From: Mytilus edulis
Taxonomy: Eukaryota; Mollusca; Bivalvia; Mytilida; Mytilidae
Assembly: GCF_963676685.1 (NCBI RefSeq)
Contig: NC_092344.1
Location: forward strand, 94,270,749-94,334,748
Length of the DNA: 64,000 nucleotides
Direction: 5' to 3'
Part shown: positions 46,601 through 57,568 of the stretch, piece after piece
How positions within the stretch are numbered: the first letter of the stretch is position 1
Layout: each line of letters starts with the position of its first letter
Position numbers and translations under genes: made by a program
The notes under the pieces: generated by a model
Told to the model about the DNA's origin: nothing
Seen by the model: the letters and a program-made list of their open reading frames with translations, nothing else
Database searches by the model: none

Positions 46601-49600
46601 GGCCGTACTTTGATCTATATTTGTTAACTATCTTTGTTTAGTGACTTGAATAGAGAATTGTCTCATTGGCACTCATACCACATCAACACCAATACCTTGG
46701 CAAATGTTTTTAATGTACTGAAGTATAAGAAGCTAATCTGAAAAATAACAAATAATCATTTTATTGTAAATTTTTTTGAGATCAATAATAATTGATTTTT
46801 ATCCAGGTGAGCAGAGTTTGGCCATTTCAGAGGCAAGGTCAAATGTGATGTAACATTTCCAATCTTATTATTACCAATCTCATATGATTGTTAATGCACA
46901 CAGTGGTAAAATATATTTAGAACTGCTGCGATAGATTGTTTTTACTGGACAAAATATAATGATTTATAAAGTTACAAAACCAATACTGTAGTATCTAGAT
47001 ATAAAAAGATGTGGTATATGTTCCAATGAGACAACTCTTCATCTAAGTCACAACTTGTAAAAGTAAATCATCATAGGTCAAAGTACGGTCTTCGACACCT
47101 TAACTTACACCGAACATGCAGCAAGCTATAAAGGGCCGCAAAAATGATGGTAAACACATCCGATTTAATGTATATGTCACAAACATTCTTGACATCAAAA
47201 TGCAGTTTCAAATTAAATTAGCTTCTAGAAAGGTGCCCCTAGAAGTTTGATTTTTACTATGTTGTTCACTGACCATCTATATTTACAATCGTGTCTTAAT
47301 TAACTATGACACAGTAGGACATAGTTCATACCCAATCAAGGTTCTTTCTAAATTAAGGTTGGAGATTTACCAATGGACATTAAGCAGACACTCATCATTA
47401 TAAAATCATCATCAAAAACAACATCTTTCAATTGGTTCCCCATTTATATATTTTTTTAGGTCTATGAAAGAAATTACGCCATTTTTAAGTTGTTGTCTGA
47501 TTGAAAGTGGAAAATCTCAGATGTGTTCAAATGGGCGTCCTAAATTAGCGCAATTTTGAATTTTTACAGATATAACATTTGCACGAACAGATTGGTATAA
47601 AGTTCGCGCGAATTAACCATATCCTACAAAAACACGAACTTCACGGAAATTTTGTTAAAACTTAATTATATTGGTAAATATATCAATATCATTTTGTCTT
47701 TTATTCAAGTATTAAATAGCACTCTACATGTATGTAAAAGTTAAGTCTTGAATAAAATACTGTGTGTATGGTAGAAAACATTATGTTTGGTCTCGAGAGG
47801 AACAATCTATATTGTAGTACTTATCTATATAAGTAACCAAGCAATGTATGATAATAATATAACGTTAGGGTGAAATTTTTCATGTTTGAAATTTACAAAA
47901 TGTGCAATTGAATGATGACCAAATTTTGTCCTCGTCTCGGTTAGAACTTTAATACTTTTCTATAGATAAATTTCGCGCAAATGTTATGAGGACTTTATAA
48001 ATCATGCTTATTTAAAATTACTTTAAATAATACTTTCAAACTGACCATTTTTTTTCTAAAAAAACATGTTAATATTAAAACATACCGTGAAACAGCTTTA
48101 TACAATGAATAATTCTGCATTTTAAAATTTAAAATGGAACAGATTAATATTCCACACCTTCAAGAATGCAAGTGTAAATTAATTAATTATCCCCCACACA
48201 CTAGGATGTAAGTGTGAATTAATTAATTGCAATGTCAAGATATTTTATGTTTGTAATATATTAAATTACAATAGTTAACCAAAAAAAGTATTTTTCACAG
48301 CTAATTCAAAAACAATTCAAAAACTTCAGGTCTACCTGAATAACGGATATTCGTTTTTCTTTTCACATCTCCTTTCTAATTTTTAAAATGAAAGACTTAA
48401 CTATTAAATAGGACGCTAATTATCTTTCAAGAGCGAGAACTCCGCGAAAGTCATGTGCTCGATTCAGACATATTCAAAATTTTTATATCTTGTATTGGTG
48501 ATCGGTTTTGCAGTTTACATTTCATTCTATAAGATACAAAATAACAGGCATAAAACGCCAAATTAGTGAAAATGGTATTTTTAAGAAGAAAAAAAACTCC
48601 AGTAACGAGTAAAGTACATTTAAGTAAGTGAGAAACTCATATATGGATTTAATTAGGGCTTTCAGTTAGATTGATGTTTTAGTAGGACTTTTACTGGTGA
48701 AAGTTGTTATCATTAAAAGTTCTGCCTTCTGTGAACTCAATAGCTAATAAGTTCCCATTGGGCATAAGGGTAAGGCAACGAAATGGCACATTTTGAATTG
48801 CTCGATGGAAAATATATATAGTAAGAGGTCTTTCAGTATATCTATAATAACTGTAAACCTATAACTTTTTCAACAATGTTAACTAAAAGACATGTGGGTA
48901 ATCTTCCTCATTGGTACATTGTATCTTGAATAATGGTTTTAACCATTATAAGTATCATTCAAATGCTGTCATTCTGAACAAAAAGATATTTCCAAATGTT
49001 AGTCTAAACCTAGATGGTATGGCTTTAAAAATTTCTCCAAAGTATTTGAATTTGATTGATAAACAATACAAATCTAAAAAAAATATTCCCTTCCTGTTCC
49101 ATACGTTTGTTATATAAATGATTCAAAATATCATGTTCAAAAACTGAAATGATGACGCCGGCGTGAATGCAAAATACGACTTAATATTCCATTCCATATT
49201 AAGCTAATTATGTAGCTGCAAACTTCTAACCTCGGCTAATAAAGTACAATTTCTAGTATAACAAAACAAATTAATATAGATAAGCAAAGAAAGAAGACTT
49301 ACTTACAATAATTGATAAGACATATTTTCGCTTGTTCTATTTGGTAAGTAGAGTTGAATTTATTAAAAAAAAATATTTGTTTTATTTCATATTTCAAAAG
49401 TTTTGCTTCAAAGCTTTATAGTGTACCCACGTGTGATTTCTGTTTACATTGCTGCACCTATGACATGGAATATTCCAATGTTATTGAGGAGTGCAACTGA
49501 CCGTATATGACAATTATTTTCTGTGATTTGTATTTATCCTTTCTTTCCGATTACTATGCTTACAATGAAATATTTGTGTTTTTCTGTAAACAAGAGCATG

Positions 49601-52396
49601 GCCCTATTATCTTATTTTGTAAGCATATTCTACAACTATAATCACAGAAATAAGAAATCCTATAATTAAGATGTCTAAGCATTATTCTATATATGGACAT
49701 ATTTATTGACAGTTGTGACGCGTTTTCAGTATCTATTTTTGATACACATGTTAGTTTACCTCAGAGGATTTTAAACGTTAACGAACTCAATTATTAAACA
49801 AATCTACGAGAATTAAAACTATAACTGAATGTCTATATGAAGCGTATTTAAGCAACTATACTAGGTCACAGTATGGTCTTCAAAAATGAACAAAACCCAT
49901 ACCGTATTTTCAACTATGAAAGGCCTCGACATACTAAATTTGAACCAATTAAAACGAGAAAAACAAATCCTGATTTATGAAAAAGAAATATGACCAACAA
50001 CAACCGCTGATTTACTGGGTTTTGTATTTGGTTAAACCAACAAAAATTTGAAAAAATAAAAAAAGGTAACGAAACCCCACTATCAGTGTCACAATATCTT
50101 AAATAAATAGACTCTATGTTTCAATCATGAAAAGTAAGAGAGTTATTCCCCCTACAAACTACTTTATATCATATATACAACTTACTTCTATTCCTTTCTA
50201 GGTCAATATCACAAAAAGGGGTCATAAGTCCCACAGCAACAAACATTCCCCTAATTTTGAATCTCTTTACAGAATTCGTGTGTTCAATCATTTCCACCCC
50301 AATATATATATAATTATATCGTAACGTCATTTGTCAGGCTTTAAATTTTTTAACAAGGCATCTCAACTCTTTTCGAAAAATTTTACGTCATAAAGAATTT
50401 TTTTTACAACCCAACCTTTTAACAAATATCAATAAAGCCTATACAGTGTATCACATAACAAATATTGAAAAAAAGGCCCATCTGGGCGGCATACCCCATA
50501 ACAAATATCAATAAGGCCATTGTGGCGTACCCTTAACAAATATCAATAAGGTAATGTGGTGTATCTCTTGACAAATATAAATAAGGCCTCTGCAGTGTAT
50601 CCCATAACATATATCGATGAAGACTATGTGGTATACCCCATAACAAATTTTGCAATATGTGAGCTGCCCAATAACAAATATCGACCTGGCCTTTGTGGTG
50701 AACCCCTTAACAAAAAGGGTTCAAAGGTGACTTGATATGATAGGAAAACTGATGTGAAATAAAGGATGGAAGTGTGAAAATCCAATGTACACCGAGTAGA
50801 GAACTTTGATACTTCATTTTCCTGTTCATTGTAATAACATTGCAATCATATTTTCTTTATAGCGGTATTTTATTTGAAACAATAGTGCGTTTCAATAATC
50901 TGAGCGGCCTACATGTATAAAAATTAATTAGAAGTCATCAACCCTACAACTACTTTATGTCTGTCAGTAGTCATGAATTTCTTCAGTGCTGTCAGCTTCG
51001 CTTTATTCTTAACTTTTCATATTCTTATTTCCTGTCTCGGCATATTATACAGTTGATAGAAACTTGAATAGACCATATCTGGTCAAGCATGTCAATGTAA
51101 CGTATCTGTTAATTGCTTGTTAGATTTGACAGCGAGCAGAAGCTATACCCAATGAACAACCCCTAAAGTGATGCAAGATTTATTTCTGAAAGCATGACCA
51201 TGGAACATAATCTGAAACGAGTTTTTGGTAGTGTAAGGTGAAGATTCCTCTTGTAAATTTCGAAAAGGGGAAAATATACAAGACAAATATGGCTGCTACA
51301 AAAGTCTAAACGTTTTGTTTCTACTGAATTCTGTAAGCTATTGAAATTCTTTTATTTTTCGTCCCATACCTCACCCTTCTTAAACCCTTTTTATATATTT
51401 TTTTTCATCCTCATCGCCTCGTTTTAGTATTTTTATCTTGAATTGGCTTAATATAAAAGCAATCGTACAATAAAGATTAGTGGCAAATATCTTAGATAAA
51501 CACGTACACTAGCAGCATTTGGAATATCAACATTTTTAGTTGTTTGGTTGAAACTGATCAATGATATGGACGACTTAAAAGATAGACGAGGAATCATAGC
51601 CTTTTTGAAAATATTACATATCCCATGTCCATACTTCCATCTCTTTTCTTCAATATTTATCATAAAGTTGTGTAAAATGTCCATAACCTGATATCAAAAT
51701 TTCCATTGTTGAATTTAAAATATGATTCAAGTACTTCAAAACTTTATAACTTTCATAGGATTGTTATATACAGCTTACTAATTACTTATATGGTTTGTTT
51801 TGCTCAAGAAAAAGATAGTCACCATGTGCAAATTCCAAAAATGCATTTCAAAATTAAATTTGTGTTGTCAGATATTTGATTTAAACTGGACGAGATGATA
51901 ATTTAAACAAATTACAACATCGAGCCACCAAAAGGAAAAATCGTTAAAACAATGGAACACGAGTTAGGACCATCAATTTGATTTTACTTTAAAAAAAGAA
52001 AAGAAAAAAAATGTGTAATTTAGCAGTCCTTAATTTTATCAAAAGGCTGTAACAAACAAAATGTGCATGTCATGCCAGATGTGTTCTAAAAAGTGGGAAA
52101 AACTTTATATACAGGAAAAGATACCCGTCTGTTGAAGAAAATCAAAAAATAAAAACCGATGGTCCTAACAACGTGAATTAAACAAATGGTGACTAAGAAG
52201 AGACATGCATTCACCATGAACAAGTACAACAACAGCACCAACAAAAGCAGCAAGCTCTGGTCCCACGGTCACCGGGCTGTGCTGGGGAAGATGGAGGTGA
52301 ATCGTTGACTGCACCATGGCCACTACTCCGGTTATTTCGCATTCTTACATCGTTTTCATTTGACGTCGATGATTGTCTTCGTAACACCGAAGTCAT
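34495..52396 (-). CDS. RZ-subfamily RGS protein (RGS17/19/20-like), whole gene
   Basis: The coding exons, in transcript order, are 52396-52215, 40531-40457, 39127-39066, 35885-35719 and 34671-34495 (phases 2, 2, 1, 0), totalling 663 nt, 220 residues. All junctions are GT-AG and in frame. The protein has a Ser/Arg-rich N-terminus; a cysteine string (ACCFCWCCCCTCSC, ~48-61) that in vertebrate RGS17/19/20 is palmitoylated and anchors the protein at membranes; a linker; and an RGS domain (~96-212) with [20 protein letters not shown] and FDEAQLQIYTLMHRDSYPRF. RGS domains speed GTP hydrolysis by G-protein alpha subunits; the RZ group acts on Gi/Gz-type alphas (family knowledge). The Ser-Glu-Glu-Asn at ~121-124 and the Asn of INRN (176) lie where RGS proteins contact the alpha switch regions. 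No DEP, GGL or GoLoco domain. Bilaterians other than vertebrates often have one RZ gene, so I do not choose between 17, 19 and 20. Confidence 0.95.
34850..34935 (-). repeat. Family A repeat fragment (RGS intron 4)
   Basis: Contains GCAAGTGAGAGGTTTAAATA and AATGCCTGTTCCAAGTTAG, and ends shortly after. Confidence 0.65.
35095..35305 (-). repeat. Family A repeat copy (RGS intron 4)
   Basis: A fuller copy with AAACCAGATTAAACCCACCA, CAAGTCAGGAATATGACAGT and CTCGGAGTTCAGTAATTTAG. In RGS intron 4, 3' end toward the degenerate ribozyme copy. Confidence 0.7.
35384..35460 (+). repeat. Degenerate hammerhead-repeat copy
   Basis: Retains GAGCGTCACTG at the left and GGGTCTAGCGTAC then CCTGGTAATTATAATGAGTT at the right, but CTGATGA has become CTGCTAA and the GAAA box is altered. 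Clearly derived from the repeat at 12722-12830; inactive. Confidence 0.65.
35719..35885 (-). CDS. RGS gene exon 4 (RGS domain core)
   Basis: 167 nt; acceptor CTAATGCAG, donor AAAGAG|GTAACA. Encodes residues 108-162 from GRRTFREFLK through YEDYISILSPKE, the most conserved RGS helices. It follows exon 3 in phase 1 (G|GT, Gly107). Confidence 0.95.
36805..36940 (-). repeat. Family A repeat fragment (RGS intron 3)
   Basis: Contains GAAAATGCCTGTACCAACTT, ATCCATTCGTTTAATGTGTT and TAGGGACTTTCCTTCTTGGA. Confidence 0.7.
37125..37245 (-). repeat. Family A repeat fragment (RGS intron 3)
   Basis: Second copy within 200 bp of the previous one, beginning at AAAATATGACAGTTGTTATC and ending in CTCGGAGTTCAGTACTTTTG. 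The two may be an old tandem or two insertions. Confidence 0.7.
38005..38645. repeat. 30-bp minisatellite in RGS intron 3
   Basis: About 21 copies of a 30-bp unit around TATCGACTTATTTTCAATGT, with variant units (AAAGGT for AATGTC; occasional 4-base losses giving GACTCGACTT). Because 30 is a multiple of three, several frames stay open on both strands and translate to decapeptide repeats. This is an intron of the RGS gene and there is no sign of real coding. Confidence 0.95.
39066..39127 (-). CDS. RGS gene exon 3
   Basis: 62 nt; acceptor TATATTTCAG, donor AGTAAAG|GTATTT. Encodes PTHEEIESWGESFDKLMQSK, the first helices of the RGS domain (cf. the 'eevlsW..sFdklm' signature of the family). Confidence 0.93.
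39128..40456 (-). other. RGS intron 2
   Basis: 1,329 nt between GTGAGT and TTTCAG borders. Contains a T-run near 39340 but no recognised repeat family or exon; the 64-codon frame at 39362 (+) lies inside the intron on the opposite strand and has no support. Confidence 0.7.
40457..40531 (-). CDS. RGS gene exon 2 (linker)
   Basis: 75 nt, phase 2 both sides; acceptor TTTTTACAG, donor GATGACCC|GTGAGT. Encodes LAVKSGNGTQGGPNSRIPLP ERDD. It joins the cysteine string to the RGS domain; its start (CLAVKSG) corresponds to the residues right after the string in vertebrate RZ proteins. The phase-2 entry accepts both exon 1 and the candidate alternative exon at 46322. Confidence 0.92.
45536..45556. repeat. 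Homopolymer run of 21 C
   Basis: Uninterrupted C tract in AT-rich surroundings; the minus-strand frame crossing it would encode a Gly run. Length is likely unstable or mis-assembled. Confidence 0.9.
45960..46105 (-). repeat. Family B repeat copy
   Basis: Long reverse-orientation copy including GCTTGCTGTTCAGTGTGAGC, TTGACCTATAATGGTTTATA and GATGGAGAGTTGTCTACTTT. Confidence 0.75.
46266..46337. repeat. 36-bp tandem duplication spanning a splice donor
   Basis: Two identical adjacent units (46266-46301, 46302-46337) around AAGATGAACTTACCGCTTAG. On the minus strand each unit carries AAGCG|GTAAGTT, so the donor of the candidate alternative exon exists twice. Confidence 0.9.
46322..46347 (-). CDS. 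Candidate alternative first coding exon of the RGS gene
   Basis: On the minus strand, ATG at 46347-46345 opens MDIWFSSKR and reaches AAGCG|GTAAGTT at 46322/46321 in phase 2, the phase required by exon 2. Joined, it would give MDIWFSSK-R-LAVKSG..., an RGS isoform of ~168 residues without the cysteine string. TTGTTCAG lies directly upstream (AG at 46350-46349), so it could also be an internal exon after a noncoding leader. Vertebrate RZ genes are known to use alternative 5' exons. Support is one short frame plus splice consensus, so chance is possible. Confidence 0.42.
46595..46690 (-). repeat. Family B repeat copy
   Basis: Contains GGCCGTACTTTGATCTATAT and GAGAATTGTCTCATTGGCAC, reverse orientation. 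Confidence 0.7.
46995..47145 (+). repeat. Family B repeat copy
   Basis: Forward copy: AAAAGATGTGGTATATGTTC, ATGAGACAACTCTTCATCTA, AGGTCAAAGTACGGTCTTCG, GCAAGCTATAAAGGG. Inverted relative to the copies at 45960 and 46595. Confidence 0.75.
50396..50712. repeat. Degenerate ~37-bp tandem repeat
   Basis: About seven or eight diverged units built on CCATAACAAATATCAATAAG followed by GGCC(T/A)..GTGGTGTA. Period varies from ~34 to 40 bp. It lies in RGS intron 1. Confidence 0.8.
52215..52396 (-). CDS. RGS gene exon 1 (start codon, cysteine string)
   Basis: 182 nt, phase 2 out. Acceptor TTTTATTTTCAG abuts the ATG at 52396-52394, so a noncoding leader exon must lie further right. Encodes MTSVLRRQSSTSNENDVRMR..., then ACCFCWCCCCTCS. 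Reading past the donor TCATG|GTGAAT would give Trp and a stop; splicing to exon 2 instead makes Cys (TG|T), matching the CSC of vertebrate RZ cysteine strings, which fixes the junction. Confidence 0.93.
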
Positions 52397-53284
52397 CTGA
52401 AAATAAAATTATTAAATATATTGAATTATTAATTTTATTTTATTTTTTTAATATTTACCCTCGTCGAGCAATGATTAATGACAGAACGTTACAAATGTTG
52501 TAATTAGGTATTACAGTACCTTCATACTAAACGTAACTAAACAAGGATATATATCACAGTCACGATTATTTCTGTTTCCTACTCTATTTATATCTAGAAA
52601 TAGGCAATGAGGTTGTGTGAGAACTTAAACTGAACACAAAAGCAAAAATAAATCAATTTGATTTTCCATTGTGAACTTTTCTTCCATGTACAACAATAGC
52701 CTGACAGGACCTGATTATGATGTGGGTTTATATATTAGCATGGAAAATTCCAAACAATGCTACAGTAAATATCTTCCTTTCCTTCCTCAACATCCGGGAA
52801 TGGGACCTATAATTTTTCCTATGTGGCAAAACCGTCTAGCATTGCGCAGCAGCATTATCCCTACCTGAAACCTTACTGATCAAATCAGCATTCGTGTTTA
52901 TTTATCCTATAGTTTTAAAATAAAACAGAGCTTGTATTTAAAATTATCCTTTCCTTGATAGACGATAGATGTTTACAAAGAAATTATTTAACCAAGAATG
53001 TTTAAATGTTCAAGTCGAGGTCATCTCTTCTTTCGCCAGAGAAGACTAAGAATAATTCTACAACAACATATTTATGTCCTCTATTCTTTCAGAGTTTTGT
53101 GTTATCATTTTTGTTATGTCTTCGCTGTTTCTGTAGGTAAGTCTATATATCCGTTGTTCTAAAAACTTTCATTTCAAACAAATGTTTGTTGAAGTTACGG
53201 TTTTTATAATTTACGTGACCGATTGTTTATGATATAAGTCATAGTTTAGTATTATATATAAGAGACGTTACTAATCGCCATTGT

Positions 53285-53400
53285 GTAACGCCTGTTTATA
53301 ATCATAGGACATGACTCGTCTATACATGCTAACAAAAGCAACCCGGCAGATGTCCGTAATTCAACAAGAACTGCAGACCTTTCCGGAGCACCTAGATTTT
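53285..53400 (+). repeat. Retroelement 3'-end fragment
   Basis: Blocks AGCAACCCGGCAGATGTCCG and CTTTCCGGAGCACCTAG match, with divergence, the 3' untranslated part of the element at 15900-15965. Confidence 0.55.
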
Positions 53401-53627
53401 TCTTAAATAATGTTGTACTACTAGTATCTGTATAAAGATTTCAAGATGAACTGTTAGCGGTATTTTTTTCGTCACTTTTTCGTACGTTTTTCGTCCACTT
53501 ATATTTTATGTCGTTCTCTTAAATAAAGTATCATCTTCTTTGTTTCATTTTAGTAAGTTTTATTTTATTTTACTTCATACACGTACACTTTAAATTACAT
53601 GAAGTCTGTTATACATGTTATTAAAAA

Positions 53628-53700
53628 AATAAGAAGATGAGGTATGATTGCCAATGAGACAACTATCGATCAGAGATTAAATATGGTTCTGTAACTAAAC
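53628..53700 (+). repeat. Family B repeat fragment
   Basis: Contains AAGAAGATGAGGTATGATTG and CCAATGAGACAACTATCGAT. Confidence 0.7.
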
Positions 53701-54785
53701 TCCTTAAAAATAATACCAAAGCTTACCACAATATTATGATCAGAAATGATATTTCTTAACGACGTTTCGTCCATTTTTCAAAAAAGGAGACTAAATTTTT
53801 CCGTCTAACTTTGTAAAATTTCCTTGTTTCTAAACAATATTATCGACATATTTGTCTATCCAAGTTAACAATCCAAACTTTAATCTTTACGTGTTTTTAG
53901 CTTCCTTGTATAAGTAATAAATTATTAAACAACATCACCCCGATATTTCCTGTTTCGCCGTTGAGCTACATTCAATTCAATGAATTGACACATCGAAATC
54001 CTATTCTAATTTAAAGTTATTTGTTTATGTAAAGTTTCCCTTTATACATGTACTTGTAACACTTGCGAATTTTAAAAATAGTGTTGTTTTATACAAACTT
54101 TCACTTTAGCAACTCTGAACATGTATAGTACTTTTTTGTCGATAAAAACATCTTTGAAAATAATGTCTGACGCTTTTCGTTGGATTCTTTTGTTGCATGC
54201 ATTCATCTGTAAAATATTTACTCGCTGTGGAAAAAAGAAAGAGTAGGGCATTTTATCCAAAGTATAAAATGAATAATGCTGTATCACTATTACTTTCAGT
54301 AATATATTGTTGAAACCTACACGATTTGTTGTTGTTGTATACGTCGTGAATAACAGCTAGGAGACATATCCATAAAATCACAATACAATTCGTTAACCAT
54401 CAAGATTTATTTAATGTAAATCAAAATATTCTAAAAAGTCAGTTTAGGATTAAGAACATACCAACTTTATCATATCTTACGACAATAAATTAAAGTTTAA
54501 AATTGTTAAACTATCAATTATTTTTTTATCAATGTAGTGTAACGTTATGAATTAATCTATAAATATAACTACTGATATATAATATAACAAAGTAGTTACA
54601 AATACATGTAAATAATACTAAAAACACTTTCGGATATAATGTATACTACTAATTATATCAAGTTGTTGGAGTCTGAATACATTATATTGGTAATTATTCA
54701 CTTTCGAAAACTTTGGGAACCTTCAGTCAACACAGTTTAAAAATTGACCAACCACTTGTAATATAAAAGCTCAAAAGTGCAACAG

Positions 54786-54794
54786 TTACTGATC
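54786..54794. repeat. 9-bp target duplication of foldback element (left)
   Basis: TTACTGATC, repeated exactly at 55678-55686 after the right arm. Confidence 0.88.
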
Positions 54795-55677
54795 TAGTCC
54801 GAGATTACCCTGACGTCCAACGGCTGTTTTGCCAGACAAGCTGGGCCGTGGGACGTCAGAGCTCGTCCCATATCAAAAAGTGAATATTTGCCCACCCAAA
54901 ATAGATGCGCTGCTTCGTCGCTTCTGATGCCGACTGACGGCCTTGGAATTATATAAATCGGGCATCAATCTGTTCATTTTACATTTATCTCTTCATTTAT
55001 GTAAGTTTCACCTACCTGCCAACCTTTATTTTTCCATATTTCAATAGTTTTCACAGTGACCCATCGATTTCGGCATTTTGCCTTTCATTTTCAAAGATAA
55101 TCACGTGACCACGAGAAAACAGTGATGATTTATGCAAATGACCATAATGTAACACCTCGTTCATTTACGATGCAAGTTATCTAAATGTCCGAGAGCTTCC
55201 GATTGTAACGTGGTCGGAACTTAATGCTTCATACCGATCTCCTGTAAAGGAGGTGAAAAATCGTGGTTGGCTACTAAACGTTAAACATCGATCTCCTATA
55301 AAGGAGGTGAAAAAATATAAATATTTGCATATTTTGAGTCTCGAGACCACAAACTCTCTCGTAACTTGACGTCCATTTGAAAGTGAAAGTCAAAATGCCG
55401 AAATCGATGGGTCACTGTGAAAACTGTTAAAATATCGAAAAATAAAGGTTGGCAGGTAGGCGAAACTTACATAAATGAAGAGATAAATGAACAATGAACA
55501 GATTGATGCCCGATTTATATAATTCCAAGGCCGTCAGTCGGCATCAGAAGCGACGAATCAGCGCATCTATTTTGGGTGGGCACATATCCACTTTTTGACA
55601 TGGGACGAGCTCTGACGTCCCACGGCCCCAGCTTGTCTGGCAAAACAGCCGTTGAACGTCAGAGTAATCTCGGACTA
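54795..55677. mobile_element. Foldback element with ~300-bp inverted arms, Mutator-like
   Basis: Arms 54795-55095 and 55376-55677 are inverted copies with only scattered differences, starting TAGTCCGAGATTAC and ending GTAATCTCGGACTA. The 280-bp centre has no transposase frame, so the element is non-autonomous. The flanking 9-bp direct repeat TTACTGATC together with long terminal inverted repeats is the usual signature of Mutator-like elements (family knowledge). A reading as a TA-duplicating Tc1/mariner relative (TA at both tips) is possible, but the longer duplication fits better. The 81-codon frame at 55576 is part of the right arm and beyond, not a gene. Confidence 0.85.
55235..55314. repeat. 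Paired hairpin motif in the foldback centre
   Basis: CGATCTCCTGTAAAGGAGGTGAAAAA (first copy 55235-55260) and its variant with ATAAAGG (55289-55314) repeat at ~54-bp spacing. CTCCT/AGGAG forms a small stem with a 4-base loop in both. Confidence 0.75.
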
Positions 55678-55686
55678 TTACTGATC

Positions 55687-57568
55687 ATTCACCAATTAAA
55701 GTTCAATATTTGCCAGTGGATGACAACGGATTATACAACTGGCATGTCAATACCTCAATATTCGTTAGCATGTCCATGGAATAGTCAATATAATACTTCT
55801 ATGGTATGTCAAATGTATTGAAAAGAGAGAACAACCCATGTAAAACGGTGTGCAATTATGTAACTCTATGAACGATAACACAGACCAACTCAGCTAACAA
55901 TCCGGTAGATACGAGGCATTAGGTGCCCTCGTGGAACAATCTGAGTACTACAACGAGAAATGTCCATGCTCTTCTTACAAGGTGTAAGCTAAGCTTGGTC
56001 ACATAATATGTTTCTTTTATTCATGAAACGCCTTTAGATGTACACAATTTTAATTTTGTTTTCCTATGCAAAAAGGATCTTCATAAGAAATTTAAAGTGT
56101 GGGTGCATGTCACGAGGAAGGAAGACGTTTCTTGCCATTAGCCTCAAAATAATAGTTTTCAGCTGCTGAGAAAAATACCAGAAATGAGGTACAAATGGAC
56201 GAATGCTGAGACGGACAAACCATACATCAGTTGTAGCGGAGATAAACTGGGTGTAGTATATCAGAAAATTAATTTCAATTGAGTTGTCAGATAATTTTCT
56301 TTACAAAATGTCCATTTTCATCTCTTTATTAAGGAGGATATTTTTTTATTGTAACGTAATTAAAGCCCAGGAGCAATCAGTTTAGGTATAGTAAGGACAT
56401 GCACAAATTGACAAAAATTCCAGTAGGTTGAAACTGTAAAAAAAAAAAAAAAAAGGCCGAACGGGATGAATTAAAGTAACGGGAAATTAAGACCAATACT
56501 GAAAAACGTGTGTTGCATGGGTGGCCTAGAAATTTTGCTTTGCAACATGTCATTTATTGACCCCCAAGAAGAGCAAGGGTGCACTAACGTGTAGAGAGCA
56601 TGGTATCCTAAACGATGCATCGGATATAACATCCACATCCGACCGGGCATGACAGCGTATTCATACATCCCTCAGAAAAACGAAGTCTCTCTTTAGAATA
56701 GGATTTACAGCTTAACTGAAGATATCAAGGAACTACCGTATTTCTATAACATACATGTAGTTTTTTTTAAATATTAAAGATGATCGGGAAGGTATTGCTC
56801 GATGAATTATCATCAAACCTTCATACTGTTCTTTATAACAGGACAAAATTCCAACGTCACTTGTGCAGATATCTGAATTATGTTGTTAATATGATATAAT
56901 AAATATGTAGAAATAGAAACATGTTCTTCGTACATCTATAGGAATAATTATATATAATCAAGTGTATTGAAAAATGTGCTTTCTTAATTCAATATGTGTA
57001 TTGGTTAATTAAAACATTAAATTTGTTTCAGACATTAGACATTATGCTGCAATATGCTTTTTTGGTGTAAATTTAATGCACATGGCTAAATATAAATAAA
57101 GAGAATTAAGAATCATAATTAGTAATTTTGGTAGTTTACATTTGTACTCTTTTTGTTTGAATGTTCTGGCAAACAGGCAAGGTAAATTTAAGAAACAATC
57201 TAAATATTATTGATATCGAACGAGCAGATGTACTGTGAACATCGGAAGGGTGTTATTTCACTGATAATCTTTTTAATTTTCGAAATTCAAAGGTGAAACT
57301 AATAATGGACGTATCAAAACACCTTTCACTTTTTCTTTTTTTGTTCGAACTTGAAAGCTTAAATTTACAAATATAAAAAAACAGAGACTTTTTTTATCAG
57401 TACTAACCATTCATCAATGTGTGTTGACTCTATAGAATAAAAAATGTTTACTCTTAGTACTTGGCCAAAAATGTGTATTACTATTTCAAATTGGATTTAT
57501 CATACAATTTGAGGAATATAACCTGTAATCCTGTGAATCAGAATAATTTGTACTTTTACATGCATAAG
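55687..57568. other. AT-rich stretch, no gene seen
   Basis: Holds an A-run of ~17 at 56438-56454, possibly the tail of an old retroposon, and nothing else I recognise. Confidence 0.45.

Larger units (their letters stand above)
40532..52214 (-). other. RGS intron 1 (11.7 kb)
   Basis: The largest intron of the gene. It contains the candidate alternative first exon (46322-46347), a 36-bp duplication, family B copies, a 21-C tract (45536-45556) and a degenerate ~37-bp tandem repeat (50396-50712). Remaining sequence is AT-rich without recognised content. Confidence 0.8.
52397..54785. other. Upstream region of the RGS start exon
   Basis: Should contain leader intron or promoter sequence for the minus-strand RGS gene, but no leader exon could be fixed. 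Contains a fragment resembling the retroelement 3' end (53285-53400) and a family B piece. Confidence 0.4.

Noticed and set aside
50396..50712. CRISPR-like array
   Set aside because: Units are diverged tandem repeats with irregular period and no unique spacers; a eukaryotic intron minisatellite.
54797..55675. Tc1/mariner-type element with TA duplication
   Set aside because: TA is present at both tips, but an exact 9-bp direct repeat lies just outside, which better fits a Mutator-like insertion.
55576..55821. 81-codon open frame
   Set aside because: Starts inside the right arm of the foldback element and runs into flanking DNA; an artefact of the insertion.
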